Shown here piece by piece: positions 53,695 through 63,045 of a stretch of 64,000 nucleotides of DNA (positions are counted from its first letter, which is position 1; each line of letters begins with the position of its first letter). The position numbers and the translations under genes are program-made. Below the pieces are notes generated by a model. It searched no databases, was not told where the DNA came from, and saw only the letters and a program-made list of their open reading frames with translations. The stretch comes from Clostridiales bacterium. GTDB lineage: Bacteria > Bacteroidota > Bacteroidia > Bacteroidales > Muribaculaceae. Location: NCBI GenBank assembly GCA_023666645.1, contig JAMPBP010000002.1:1-64000 (forward strand), in the 5' to 3' direction.

Positions 53695-55839
53695 ATGAAA
53701 AGTTTAACCTCAATCACAATGGGTCTCACAGCCCTGACATTGACAATGTCTTCATGTTCAAACAAGAAGATCGAGTATCCGGCAGCTCCTCAAGACGAGA
53801 CTGTCGACAGCTACTTTGACCTTACCATAGCCGACCCCTATCGTCCGCTCGAGAATGACACCGCGGCTGCCACACTGGCATGGGTCGAAGCTGAGAATAA
53901 AGTGACACGCGAATATCTTGATAAAGTGCCCTATCGCGGCAAGCTCAAGGAGCGCCTCACCCAGTTGCAGAACTACCGCAAGATAGGGCTTCCCTGGCTG
54001 GCTCCTGATGGCCGCTACTACCAGTCGATCAACTCGGGGCTTGAAAACCAGTCGACGCTCTACCGCAGCGACTCCATCAATGGCGAGAAGAAGGTGTGGC
54101 TCGATCCAAATAAGCTGAGCGACAACGGCACCGTGGCTCTCAAAGGCGTATACTTCTCCAACGACGGCAAATATATGGCCTATACCATCTCGCGAAACGG
54201 CAGCGACTGGGAAGAAATTTTTGTAATGGACGCTGAGAGCGGACAACTGCTCGATGACCATATCGAATGGGCAAAATTCACTGATGCCTCATGGTGTGGC
54301 GACGGCTTCTACTACAGCGCTTACGACCGTCCCGGTGATGGAAAGGAATTCTCCAACGCCAATGAGAACCACCGCATCTACTATCACAAGATGGGCACAC
54401 CCCAAAGCGAGGATCAACTTGCCTACACCGATCCTGAGAATCCGTTGCATTTCCACTCGGCCTATGTACCCGACAATGAGAAATACCTCTTTGTGATAGG
54501 TGGCGGTGACGGCTTCGGCAACTCAATAATTTTCACAGACATCACCAAGCCAGGCTCGGAATGGAAAGTAATGGAACCGAGCCAGGACATCGAAATAAAC
54601 ATCGTCGACCTCATAGGCAATGACATCTATTTCACAACCACCTACAAAGCTCCTCGCCGCCGTCTCATGAAGACATCGGTCAACAGGCCTGATAAATCCA
54701 ACTGGGTTGAGGTTGTAGGTGAACAGGAGGGCGTGCTCACCGGTGCCCAGCGTGCCGGCTCAAAACTGCTTCTCACTTACGAGAAAGATGCCGCCAACCG
54801 CGCCTACATACATGAGCTCGATGGCACACGTGTCAACGAAATAGATCTTCCCGCCTTTGCCTCGGTGGGATTCTCCTCGACCGATAAAAACGACGATGTA
54901 TTCTATCGCGCCGCTTCAATGGCTCTGCCTCCCACAGTATTCACATACGACATGGCCACAAACACCTCAAGCGAGTATGACCGTCCGGAAATCAACGGTT
55001 TCAACCCCGACGACTACATAACCGAGCAAGTTTTCTATACCTCGGCCGATGGCACCAAAATCCCCATGTCGCTCACATACAAGAAAGGGCTGGAACGCGA
55101 TGGTTCGAATCCGGTATATCTCTATGGCTATGGAGGTTTCAATGTTTCGCTCAACCCCGCTTTCTCACCCAACCGTGTTGTATGGCTTGAAAACGGCGGC
55201 ATATATGCCGAAGCCAACCTTCGTGGCGGTGGCGAATATGGCGAAGAGTGGCACCATGCCGGCACAAAGCAAAATAAGATGAACGTATTCAACGACTTTA
55301 TCGCAGCTGCCGAGTACATGATCAATGAAGGCTGGACCACCCCCGAACGACTGGTAATCGAAGGCGGCAGCAACGGTGGCTTGCTCGTTGGTGCAACTGT
55401 CAATCTGCGACCCGACCTGTTTAAGGTCGCAATTCCCCGCGTCGGTGTCATGGACATGATGCGCTACCACCTGTTCACTATTGGATGGAACTGGGCATCA
55501 GACTATGGCCGCTCCGACGACTCAGCCGAGATGGCTTCATATCTATACTCATACTCGCCCGTCCACAACATCAAGAACGATGGCACCACCTACCCCGCCA
55601 TACTGGTCACCACCGCCGATCATGATGACCGTGTAGTGCCCGCCCATTCATTCAAGTATGCCGCCACACTGCAGGCCAGCGACACCGGCGACGCGCCCAA
55701 ACTCATACGCATCGATTCCAACGCCGGTCACGGTGGCGGCAAGCCTGTGAGCAAGATAATCGATGAATGGACCGATCTCTACTCATTCACATTCTATAAT
55801 CTTGGCATAGAGCCCGACAAGAGCATGTCGACAAAATGA
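53695..55839 (+). CDS. Prolyl oligopeptidase (S9A), lipoprotein
   Basis: A 714-residue peptidase that cuts after proline in short peptides. The N-terminus has a lipobox (MSSCSNK), placing it in the periplasm or outer membrane. A seven-bladed propeller (about 80-420) precedes the alpha/beta-hydrolase domain with S559 in EGGSNGGLLVG, an aspartate in TADHDDRVVPAHS and H679 in NAGHGGGKP. The length fits the family. It is 27 bp after the small membrane gene and ends overlapping the next lipoprotein gene by 4 bp. Confidence 0.93.
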   Translation: MKSLTSITMGLTALTLTMSSCSNKKIEYPAAPQDETVDSYFDLTIADPYRPLENDTAAATLAWVEAENKVTREYLDKVPYRGKLKERLTQLQNYRKIGLPWLAPDGRYYQSINSGLENQSTLYRSDSINGEKKVWLDPNKLSDNGTVALKGVYFSNDGKYMAYTISRNGSDWEEIFVMDAESGQLLDDHIEWAKFTDASWCGDGFYYSAYDRPGDGKEFSNANENHRIYYHKMGTPQSEDQLAYTDPENPLHFHSAYVPDNEKYLFVIGGGDGFGNSIIFTDITKPGSEWKVMEPSQDIEINIVDLIGNDIYFTTTYKAPRRRLMKTSVNRPDKSNWVEVVGEQEGVLTGAQRAGSKLLLTYEKDAANRAYIHELDGTRVNEIDLPAFASVGFSSTDKNDDVFYRAASMALPPTVFTYDMATNTSSEYDRPEINGFNPDDYITEQVFYTSADGTKIPMSLTYKKGLERDGSNPVYLYGYGGFNVSLNPAFSPNRVVWLENGGIYAEANLRGGGEYGEEWHHAGTKQNKMNVFNDFIAAAEYMINEGWTTPERLVIEGGSNGGLLVGATVNLRPDLFKVAIPRVGVMDMMRYHLFTIGWNWASDYGRSDDSAEMASYLYSYSPVHNIKNDGTTYPAILVTTADHDDRVVPAHSFKYAATLQASDTGDAPKLIRIDSNAGHGGGKPVSKIIDEWTDLYSFTFYNLGIEPDKSMSTK

Positions 55840-56765
55840 CAATCCTTCCAGGTAAAAAATATCGATACATTTCAATACTCACGATGCCGGTGATAGCAAC
55901 TCTCTTGACAGGGTGCTTCACCGGCATTGAGAGCACCCCAAAGATTACAGCCCGTGACGTGAAACGCCAGAACGCCGAGATAACACCCGAGATGACCTAT
56001 GCTGTCGGTGTCACCGGCGATCAGGTGGCGTCATGGTCCAATGGTAAACCGTTTATTGTAACCGACAACAGGATTTCGCTCGCCACCAGCCCTGTGGCTG
56101 TGGCCGAAAAGCTCCAGCCCGGCGACACTATCAAATATGCAGGGTCTCGCAGCATCAAGTCGATGACCGATATTGATGACACCATGTTCTCGTTCACTAC
56201 TCCGGGCAACGACACCATTCACTACCGCCTTCAGGAACCGCCCGACGAGGTAATGAAAATGGAAACGGTGGAGATCCCATTCACTATCGAAATGAGTCTT
56301 ATAAACCGCGCCTCTCAGTTGATGGCCGGCAATGACTATTACATCACGACGCCAGTGTGGTTCAATAGCGACGGAGACAACATCACCGGACGCAAACTTG
56401 TGAAGGTTCATGTCGATTCTGTCACGGCCGGAAATTCGACCTACCCTCTTACCATACACTTCACATCCGATGATGGCACCCATTCGCGTGTATACATGTC
56501 GACCGGCAACGGGCGCCGCTCCACGCGCAACTTCGAGACGCTGTTCACCCTCACCAATCCTCGTGACAAATATAAGGACATCACCGACGAGGTGTGGGAC
56601 TGCATAACCCGAAGCACGGTGAAAAAAGAGATGACCCGCGAACAGTGCCGCCTGTCGCTGGGAAGTCCGCGCGAAGTAATAAGAGGACACTATCTGGAGC
56701 AATGGCGCTACGACTCGGGCCTTACCCTGATCTTTGACGATGGGTACCTGCAAAACGTAAGATAA
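55836..56765 (+). CDS. Lipoprotein with SmpA/OmlA-like C-terminus
   Basis: A 309-residue predicted lipoprotein (signal segment ending LLTGCFTG). The middle part is beta-rich without a family I can name. The last about 50 residues (MTREQCRLSLGSPREVI, then LEQWRYDSGLTLIFDDGYL) resemble the BamE/SmpA/OmlA fold used in envelope assembly lipoproteins. It overlaps the prolyl oligopeptidase stop (ATGA), so the two are translated together. An envelope role is plausible; function unknown. Confidence 0.75.
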   Translation: MTILPGKKYRYISILTMPVIATLLTGCFTGIESTPKITARDVKRQNAEITPEMTYAVGVTGDQVASWSNGKPFIVTDNRISLATSPVAVAEKLQPGDTIKYAGSRSIKSMTDIDDTMFSFTTPGNDTIHYRLQEPPDEVMKMETVEIPFTIEMSLINRASQLMAGNDYYITTPVWFNSDGDNITGRKLVKVHVDSVTAGNSTYPLTIHFTSDDGTHSRVYMSTGNGRRSTRNFETLFTLTNPRDKYKDITDEVWDCITRSTVKKEMTREQCRLSLGSPREVIRGHYLEQWRYDSGLTLIFDDGYLQNVR

Positions 56766-56816
56766 GGCTCCGTCACATAAAAATTATTTAACCGCTGAAC
56801 CTACTTCATTGCCATT

Positions 56817-57584
56817 ATGAAACTCACATTTTTAGGAACAGGAACTTCGACCGGTATTCCCGTACTTGGCTGCAACTGTGATGTGTGCCGTTCGACCGAC
56901 CCTAAAGACAAGCGGCTCAGGACATCATCATTACTCACACTCGATGATGGGAGCACCATCTTAATTGACTGCGGGCCCGACATGAGGACACAACTGCTCA
57001 AGCATCACAACGCTCCACTCAGTGGCATCGTCATCACTCATAGCCACTACGACCACGTGGGAGGCATTGACGACCTGCGCACACTTTCTTATCCTTACCC
57101 AGCCAAGATTTACTGCCGGAAGGATGTGGCTGACGACCTGCACCGCCTGCTACCCTACTGCTTCAACAACTCAGGCTACCCCAACATTCCACGGCTTGAG
57201 TTAAACATTGTGAAAGAATACGAGCCATTCACAGTGGCAGGTGTCGAGATTCTGCCACTTGCCGTCATGCACGGCAAACTGCACATTCTCGGGTATCGCA
57301 TAGGCAACCTGGCTTATATTACTGACTCTACCGAGTTACCACAAACCACGGTCGATGCCATCAAGGGAATAGACACACTCGTAATCAACGCATTGCGTAT
57401 CACTCCCAACCGCACACACATGAATCTGGAACAAGCCCTTGCCGCCATTGAGCGCATAAAGCCACGCCAGGCATTCCTCATTCACATGTCCCACCAGATG
57501 GGGCTTCACAATCAAGCATCGCAGCTGCTCCCTCCTGGAATAGAATTGGCCTATGACAGCCTGGAGATTGAGTTGAACCCTTAG
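56817..57584 (+). CDS. MBL-fold hydrolase, PhnP-like
   Basis: A 255-residue metallo-beta-lactamase-fold enzyme. The metal motif is THSHYDHVGGIDDLR (HxHxDH), with further ligands in AVMHG and TDSTELP and a C-terminal HMSHQMG. A Cys pair near the N-terminus (GCNCDVC) matches the PhnP/RNase Z-like group with an extra structural zinc. Such enzymes hydrolyse cyclic phosphodiesters. No phosphonate genes are near, so the substrate is open. Confidence 0.88.
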   Translation: MKLTFLGTGTSTGIPVLGCNCDVCRSTDPKDKRLRTSSLLTLDDGSTILIDCGPDMRTQLLKHHNAPLSGIVITHSHYDHVGGIDDLRTLSYPYPAKIYCRKDVADDLHRLLPYCFNNSGYPNIPRLELNIVKEYEPFTVAGVEILPLAVMHGKLHILGYRIGNLAYITDSTELPQTTVDAIKGIDTLVINALRITPNRTHMNLEQALAAIERIKPRQAFLIHMSHQMGLHNQASQLLPPGIELAYDSLEIELNP

Positions 57585-57603
57585 CCCTGCACGTATGTTT
57601 AGT

Positions 57604-57657
57604 AAGTATAATCTAAAAAAAACACACTACAAAGAATTATGAAAGGAGATTATACTT
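57604..57657 (+). promoter_or_regulatory. Leader hairpin with strong SD before MBL gene
   Basis: AAGTATAATCT (57604-57614) pairs exactly with AGATTATACTT (57647-57657), whose last base touches the ATG at 57658. The Shine-Dalgarno AAAGGAG (57642-57648), rare in this genome, straddles the loop edge and stem. Pairing could limit translation, so a thermosensor- or RNA-type control is conceivable (inference). A 13-codon frame from 57639 overlaps it. Confidence 0.5.
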
Positions 57658-58404
57658 ATGAATTCAATAACCTATCTTGACCACAGCGGCTTTGCCGTTG
57701 TAACCCCCACTGCGATCCTTGTATTTGACTATTACAGGGATTCCTCCCACGCACTGAAGAAGATACTTCACAACAACACGCAACTGCCGGTTATCTTCCT
57801 GGTGTCACACCATCACTATGACCATTTCAACCGCGACATCTTTGATCTGGCTCAAGACCATAATCGCACATTCGTACTGTCCAACGACATTAAATCAGAT
57901 ATCACCCACGACGATGTGCCAATAGCTTGGATGTCGGCCGGCGACACTGTCGAGAATCTACCCGGTGACATTACAGTCAAAGCCTACGGCTCGACTGATA
58001 TAGGTGTGAGCTACCTTGTAACTCTCCCCGACGGCAAGACAATATTCCATGCCGGCGACCTCAATTACTGGCACTGGCAGTCAGAGAGCACCGTCGACGA
58101 AGTGAAAAAAGCCTATAACCGCTTCGTTAAAGTGATGACACGCCTCATGCAGGACGTGAAAAAAATCGATGTGGCATTCTTTCCTGTCGACCCGCGCATG
58201 GGTCAGGATTTTGAAGAAGGAGCACGCATGTTCCTGAGCGCCATCGACGTCACTTATTTTGTACCCATGCACTTCTGGGGAGATTATAAGGATGCCTGCG
58301 ACTTTGAGGAATACGCCCCCGACAACACCGAGAGTTTCTGTCTACATGTCCCGGGCGAGAGAGTTGAACTGATGGCTGGCAAGGTGATGAGAACTACTAT
58401 TTAG
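57658..58404 (+). CDS. MBL-fold metallohydrolase
   Basis: A 248-residue metallo-beta-lactamase-fold protein of the UPF0173/UlaG-like type. Metal ligands are in SHHHYDHFN and later FHAGDLNYW and FVPMHFWGDY. An insertion (about 140-170) with VKVMTRLMQDVKKID is helical. The substrate cannot be told. The strong Shine-Dalgarno sequence and the leader hairpin are unusual for the window. The preceding MBL gene is not closely related and lies 73 bp upstream. Confidence 0.82.
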   Translation: MNSITYLDHSGFAVVTPTAILVFDYYRDSSHALKKILHNNTQLPVIFLVSHHHYDHFNRDIFDLAQDHNRTFVLSNDIKSDITHDDVPIAWMSAGDTVENLPGDITVKAYGSTDIGVSYLVTLPDGKTIFHAGDLNYWHWQSESTVDEVKKAYNRFVKVMTRLMQDVKKIDVAFFPVDPRMGQDFEEGARMFLSAIDVTYFVPMHFWGDYKDACDFEEYAPDNTESFCLHVPGERVELMAGKVMRTTI

Positions 58405-58633
58405 TCACTACAGTAAATTGGCCATCCATTAGCCAATAAGCCCCCTCAGCATAATAAACAGTTGGATGCACTGTTCCGCGATTTTCATGTAGTCACGACA
58501 TGGCTACAGAAATCAGGAATCGTGCATTCAGCATTATAGAGCCCGTCCCGTATACCGATGGTATACACACGCTACAGCTACACGAAAATTCCGGCATATA
58601 CCCCTGGATCCTACCATTTTTTCAGTTTTTTGC
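58405..58633. other. Intergenic region with small palindromes, no gene
   Basis: About 230 bp without a supported ORF. It shows three small dyads: ATTGGC/GCCAAT near 58417-58437, ATGT/ACAT near 58489-58503, and GTATACC-GAT-GGTATAC near 58551-58567. These may be operator sites or remnants. A promoter follows at 58634. Confidence 0.4.
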
Positions 58634-58664
58634 TTTGTCAGATAACTTTTTAACATTACATTTG
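58634..58664 (+). promoter_or_regulatory. Promoter of acyl-CoA ligase (TTTG-N19-TACATTTG)
   Basis: TTTG (58634-58637) and TACATTTG (58657-58664) with a 19-nt spacer match the consensus fully. The leader to 58753 is about 80 nt. Confidence 0.8.
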
Positions 58665-58752
58665 TTGATTATTTAAGGGTCGCTCGTGATATTCGTGAGG
58701 AATCGAGTTATTGACCCTACACCACGACGTTTCAATAAAATATTGCTAACGA

Positions 58753-60402
58753 ATGATAAATGAAAGTTTTAACCACAATTTTGCTGAGTCTACGATAACC
58801 CACTGGAACTACGCGGCTCTCGGAGATCTCACAGGCAAGGACTTTACTTATGGCGAAACAGCTGTCATCATAGCCAAGATACACCTCTATTTTGAGACAA
58901 TAGGTTTGAAGCCGGGTGACAAAGTAGCGCTTTGCGGACGCAACTCCTCATCATGGGCCATGGCATTTCTTGCCTGCGCAACATATGGCGCGGTGAGTGT
59001 TCCTATTCTCAATGAATTCAAGCCCGACAATATACACCACCTCGTAAATCATAGCGATGCCAGGCTTCTTTTTGTCGATGAATCGATATGGTCGCAACTG
59101 GAGCATGAAAGCATGCCACAACTCGCCGGAGTATTTAACATTGCCGACTATACACTGCTCGAGGTCCGCAACAAACTTCTCAGTGACACACACGAAAACA
59201 TAGAATCCATCTTCAAACAGCGATACCCTGAGGGATACGGCCCCGACAATGTAAAATATCACGAGGACAAACCTGAGGAGCTGATGCTTATCAACTACAC
59301 ATCGGGGTCGACCGGATTCTCAAAGGGAGTGATGCTCACATATGGCAACCTGATGAGCAATATAAGGTTTGCCATCGACGAAATCAACTATCTGAAGCCC
59401 GGCGACGGCATGCTCAGCATGCTGCCCATGGCCCATATGTACGGACTACTTGTTGAACTTCTGTTCCCTTTGATGAAAGGTGCCCATGTGAGATTCCTGG
59501 GACGTGTACCCTCGCCTAAGATTCTTCTTGACGCCTTTGCCCAGGTAAAACCCAAAATTATCATCACGGTACCCCTGGTGCTGGAAAAGATCGTGACAGG
59601 AAAGATATTCCCGGTGATAAAAAAACCGCTCATGATGGCAGCATGCAGCATTCCGGGAATCAACCGTATCATCTTCAACAAAATCAAGAAGCAACTCATC
59701 GATGCTTTCGGCGGGAACCTCGTAATGGTGGTGATAGGTGGAGCCGCATTGGCTCCTGAAGTCGAAAACTTCCTGCGCAAGATACGTTTCCCCTATACCG
59801 TAGGATATGGCATGACCGAGTGTGCACCCCTCATAGCCTATGCCTCGCCCGACATCTTCAAGGCCCGCTCATGTGGCAAGACTGTGACACGCATGAAGGT
59901 GAGAGTCGATTCCCCCGACCCTGAGAATGTACCCGGAGAATTGTGGGTCAAGGGTGACAACGTGATGCTGGGTTACTATAAGAATCCCGAAGCGACCGAA
60001 GCCATATTCAAAGATGGCTGGATGAACACCGGTGACATGTGTACCGTAGATTCAGATGGCTTCATATATATAAAAGGACGTAGCAAAACAATGATTTTAG
60101 GTCCTTCGGGACAGAACATCTACCCTGAGGAAATCGAGGGCATTCTCAACCATCTCCCGTTGGTAGCCGAATCGATAGTCGTTGACCGCGACGGACAACT
60201 CACAGCACTGGTGGTTGTCGATGAAGACACGGTAAAGAAACTGAAACTCACCGATGGGCAGGTGTCATCACAAATGGACGAGAACATCGTCCTCGCCAAT
60301 AAAGAGCTTCCGACATATGCTCGCATCAAGAGCATAGAGCTCATGGATGAACCGTTTGAGAAAACGCCCAAACACTCTATAAAACGATTCCTCTATAAAT
60401 GA
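58753..60402 (+). CDS. Long-chain fatty acid-CoA ligase (AMP-binding)
   Basis: A 549-residue ANL-superfamily enzyme that activates a fatty acid via acyl-AMP to acyl-CoA (or acyl-ACP). The P-loop YTSGSTGFSKG lies at 182-192, the VGYGMTECAP motif and GWMNTGDMCTVDSDGFIYIKGR follow, and the C-terminal lysine is in TPKHSIKRFL. The length fits FadD-like forms without extra domains. It is preceded by a full consensus promoter. No beta-oxidation genes are adjacent, so its role in lipid salvage or incorporation is inferred. Confidence 0.9.
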   Translation: MINESFNHNFAESTITHWNYAALGDLTGKDFTYGETAVIIAKIHLYFETIGLKPGDKVALCGRNSSSWAMAFLACATYGAVSVPILNEFKPDNIHHLVNHSDARLLFVDESIWSQLEHESMPQLAGVFNIADYTLLEVRNKLLSDTHENIESIFKQRYPEGYGPDNVKYHEDKPEELMLINYTSGSTGFSKGVMLTYGNLMSNIRFAIDEINYLKPGDGMLSMLPMAHMYGLLVELLFPLMKGAHVRFLGRVPSPKILLDAFAQVKPKIIITVPLVLEKIVTGKIFPVIKKPLMMAACSIPGINRIIFNKIKKQLIDAFGGNLVMVVIGGAALAPEVENFLRKIRFPYTVGYGMTECAPLIAYASPDIFKARSCGKTVTRMKVRVDSPDPENVPGELWVKGDNVMLGYYKNPEATEAIFKDGWMNTGDMCTVDSDGFIYIKGRSKTMILGPSGQNIYPEEIEGILNHLPLVAESIVVDRDGQLTALVVVDEDTVKKLKLTDGQVSSQMDENIVLANKELPTYARIKSIELMDEPFEKTPKHSIKRFLYK

Positions 60403-60479
60403 GTTCAATACCATAGTTCCATCCACCCTATGATTCACAAACCGACTATAAACTATTATTAATCCACAATAACAACAAA

Positions 60480-61538
60480 ATGAAAATTCAACTTTTGGCA
60501 GCTGGTCTCATCGCTGCAACTGTAGCAACATCTTGCTCTGGCAACAAACAGGGAGACGCCTACACGCTCAATGTGGTCATGGACAATGACACCAACAACG
60601 GAAGCACCCTGTTCTTGAAAAATTATGACAACGGCAGCGTAATTGACAGCGTCGTTATAGCTGATTCCAAAGCCACATTCACCGGCAACATCACCGAACC
60701 GACAGTTGTAACCTTGTCGATCGATGGCAACCGCGGCCCCGTGTTCATTCTTGAGGAAGGCACCACCGAATACAAGGATGGTAAAGCCATAAGCAACCTC
60801 AACGACCAGTACCAGGCATTCTTCGATGACTACGTGCAGCGTCGCGACTCTCTCTACAAAATGATCAACGAGAATATGGACGAAGCCGAGCAAATTGCAG
60901 TGCACAATCTGATACAGATGCATCTCGACTCTGTAGTGAGCGAGAAGATGGTTGCCAATATCAGCAACCCTATAGGATACATGCTTTTGCTGCAGAAAGC
61001 TTTTGACATGGAGTCAGACAAGTTTGAGGCTTTACTCACCAAATATCCCCACCTTGCAAAATTCGACCGCATCTCACGCATCAAGAAGAGCTTCGATGCC
61101 AAGAAAGCCACATCGGCCGGAAATGCATACACCGACTTTGAAGTTACCGGAGATAGCGTAGCAGTGAAACTCAGCGACTGTATCGTACCCGGCCAATACA
61201 ACCTTGTTGACTTCTGGGCAAGCTGGTGTGGTCCCTGCAAGCGTGAGATAGGCATCATGAAGCAACTTTATGAAAAGTACAACAGCAAGGGCCTGAATAT
61301 CGTGGGTGTAGACGTGTGGGAGAATAGCTCTGACGCCAAGGCATGGCTCGCAGAGAATCCCCTTCCCTGGAAAGTTATCTTTGCAGGCAAAGACTCATCG
61401 GTCACCGACCTCTATGGCATCAACGGTATACCCTGCATCATGCTCATCGACCCACAAGGCAAGATTGTTGCCCGCGACCTCTTTGAGGACGAACTCGTAA
61501 GTGCAGTCGACAATGCCATGAATGGAACAGTGGAATAA
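60480..61538 (+). CDS. TlpA-like thioredoxin lipoprotein with DUF4369
   Basis: A 352-residue lipoprotein (lipobox ATSCSGN). The N-terminal domain (about 25-210) resembles DUF4369, which is common in Bacteroidetes redox lipoproteins. The C-terminal thioredoxin fold has W-C250-G-P-C253 and the cis-proline in INGIPCIML. Such proteins keep periplasmic thiols reduced or isomerise disulfides. An extra cysteine lies beside the cis-proline. It stands 77 bp after the ligase gene and is closed by a strong terminator. Confidence 0.88.
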   Translation: MKIQLLAAGLIAATVATSCSGNKQGDAYTLNVVMDNDTNNGSTLFLKNYDNGSVIDSVVIADSKATFTGNITEPTVVTLSIDGNRGPVFILEEGTTEYKDGKAISNLNDQYQAFFDDYVQRRDSLYKMINENMDEAEQIAVHNLIQMHLDSVVSEKMVANISNPIGYMLLLQKAFDMESDKFEALLTKYPHLAKFDRISRIKKSFDAKKATSAGNAYTDFEVTGDSVAVKLSDCIVPGQYNLVDFWASWCGPCKREIGIMKQLYEKYNSKGLNIVGVDVWENSSDAKAWLAENPLPWKVIFAGKDSSVTDLYGINGIPCIMLIDPQGKIVARDLFEDELVSAVDNAMNGTVE

Positions 61539-61561
61539 CACTCATTGTCCATAGAAAAGAC

Positions 61562-61605
61562 AACGGGCACCTCGCTATGATAGTCGCGAGGTGCCCGTTA
61601 TCTTT
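61562..61605 (+). terminator. Terminator after TlpA-like gene
   Basis: AACGGGCACCTCGC (61562-61575) pairs exactly with 61586-61599 (14 bp), followed by ATCTTTT. Confidence 0.85.
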
Positions 61606-61622
61606 TCGAGTTTATGAGGGGG

Positions 61623-61662
61623 AGGGGTCAGATGATCATATGGTTATATGATGATTGCCCCT
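61623..61662 (-). terminator. Imperfect hairpin after barrel gene
   Basis: AGGGG...GATGATCATAT and ATATGATGATTGCCCCT form an interrupted stem around GGTT, overlapping the stop codon of the barrel gene. The T-run is poor, so it may be a stabilising 3' hairpin rather than a true terminator. Confidence 0.45.
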
Positions 61663-62185
61663 AAAACCGGTAACCAATTCCAACATAGACCGCTCCCGTA
61701 GAGCTGTGGCTGGCCACTGTGTATTTTCCTTCAATAAAAAGCTTCAGGTTGTCGGTGGCATAGAGTTCAAAACCACCACCGGCGTTAAAACCAAATTTGT
61801 TATAACGTTCCGTGACATCATCGCCATCATAGTCGGGCAACGCATTTCCCGGTTTGAAACTCCAGGAACTGTAGTTAATGCCGGCCAACGGATAAAAATT
61901 CATATTACTTCTTAAAGCCACCGGCATGTGCAGGTTAAAGTTGAAGACAGTGGCATCATGGCTGTCGTTACGGAACACATATGCCACATCGGGTGCCAGA
62001 CGCCACAACCGCGATAAACGGTATTGAAAGTACAGGCCGGCCTGGGCACTCTTATTGCGAGTGTTATAGCCGGCTGTAAGTCCAACTGTCTTCTCCCCAC
62101 GCTCCCCAACAGCCTCGGCAGCAGGTACTGCAAGGATCGACATTGCTATAAGCGCCGCCAACGGTATATGTTTGTAATATCTCAT
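61661..62185 (-). CDS. Small outer-membrane beta-barrel protein
   Basis: A 174-residue exported protein with a signal peptide (about 1-25, ending AAEA) and eight short amphipathic strands, ending in GAVYVGIGYRF with the terminal aromatic residue used for barrel insertion. It resembles the OmpA/OmpX-like barrel family. The ATG at 62185 replaces a TTG at 62191. A -7 element TAACTTTG lies at 62244-62251. It is convergent with the TlpA-like gene. Function beyond membrane structure unknown. Confidence 0.82.
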   Translation of the reverse strand: MRYYKHIPLAALIAMSILAVPAAEAVGERGEKTVGLTAGYNTRNKSAQAGLYFQYRLSRLWRLAPDVAYVFRNDSHDATVFNFNLHMPVALRSNMNFYPLAGINYSSWSFKPGNALPDYDGDDVTERYNKFGFNAGGGFELYATDNLKLFIEGKYTVASHSSTGAVYVGIGYRF

Positions 62186-62243
62186 ATTCAACTCTTTTAG
62201 AGGGTGATTAATTCAATCCATCATCGATGCATTATTCGTAGCA

Positions 62244-62251
62244 CAAAGTTA
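62244..62251 (-). promoter_or_regulatory. -7 element of barrel gene
   Basis: TAACTTTG on the minus strand, about 60 bp before the ATG. No -33 at standard distance. Confidence 0.45.
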
Positions 62252-62362
62252 TACAAGTTGTGTCCATATTGTGCCCTACTGTTTAACAAAAATATGTTAA
62301 AATGGTTCATGTTTTAGAATATGCCGTGTTTTTTGTAACTTCGCAGTACAAAATCAACTTAT

Positions 62363-63031
62363 ATGTCAATGAATGTGCGCATAGAACAATCTTGGAAGGA
62401 ACATCTCGCCACCGAGTGGGACAAGGAATACTTTGTCAAACTTACCGACTGGGTGAGGGAGGAATATCACCGCACCGAGGTGTTTCCACCCGCGGGGCGC
62501 ATCTTTGCCGCTCTGGACACTACGCCATTTGACGATGTCAAGGTTGTGATACTCGGGCAAGACCCTTATCACGATGTGGGACAGGCCAACGGGCTATGTT
62601 TCTCGGTGGCCCCGGGTGTGGCTATGCCACCTTCACTGGTGAATATATTCAAGGAGGTTAGCTCCGATACCGGAGCACCCCCACCGGCCAATGGCGACCT
62701 CACGCGTTGGGCTCGGCAGGGTGTGCTGTTGCTCAACTCAATACTCACAGTAAGAGCCCATAATGCGGCATCACACCGCGACAAGGGTTGGGAACTGTTT
62801 ACCGATGCTGTAATCAGGACTCTCTCCACCGAGCGCAGCGGCATTGTATTCTTGCTATGGGGTAGTTATGCCATAAAAAAGGGAGCTTTCATCGACCGTT
62901 CGCGCCACCTGGTTCTCGAGTCGGCCCACCCGTCACCTCTTTCGGCCTACCGCGGGTTCTTTGGCAATCACCATTTCAGTCTTGCCAATGAATACCTCAA
63001 GGCCCATGGCTCTGACCCCATAATATGGTAA
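62363..63031 (+). CDS. ung: Uracil-DNA glycosylase
   Basis: A 222-residue family 1 UDG that removes uracil from DNA. The catalytic aspartate is D67 in ILGQDPYHD, followed by QANGLCFSV. The late motif HPSPLSAYRGFFG carries the catalytic histidine and the DNA-intercalating loop. The length matches the family. It is the likely first gene of a pair with the type IX plug-like gene 14 bp downstream. The -7 candidate upstream (TAACTTCG) is weak. Confidence 0.95.
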   Translation: MSMNVRIEQSWKEHLATEWDKEYFVKLTDWVREEYHRTEVFPPAGRIFAALDTTPFDDVKVVILGQDPYHDVGQANGLCFSVAPGVAMPPSLVNIFKEVSSDTGAPPPANGDLTRWARQGVLLLNSILTVRAHNAASHRDKGWELFTDAVIRTLSTERSGIVFLLWGSYAIKKGAFIDRSRHLVLESAHPSPLSAYRGFFGNHHFSLANEYLKAHGSDPIIW

Positions 63032-63045
63032 ACTCCACTCCTACC

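Noticed and set aside
58405..58752. Known RNA (6S or riboswitch) in the gap before the acyl-CoA ligase
   Set aside because: Only short dyads are present; no recognisable conserved RNA motif.
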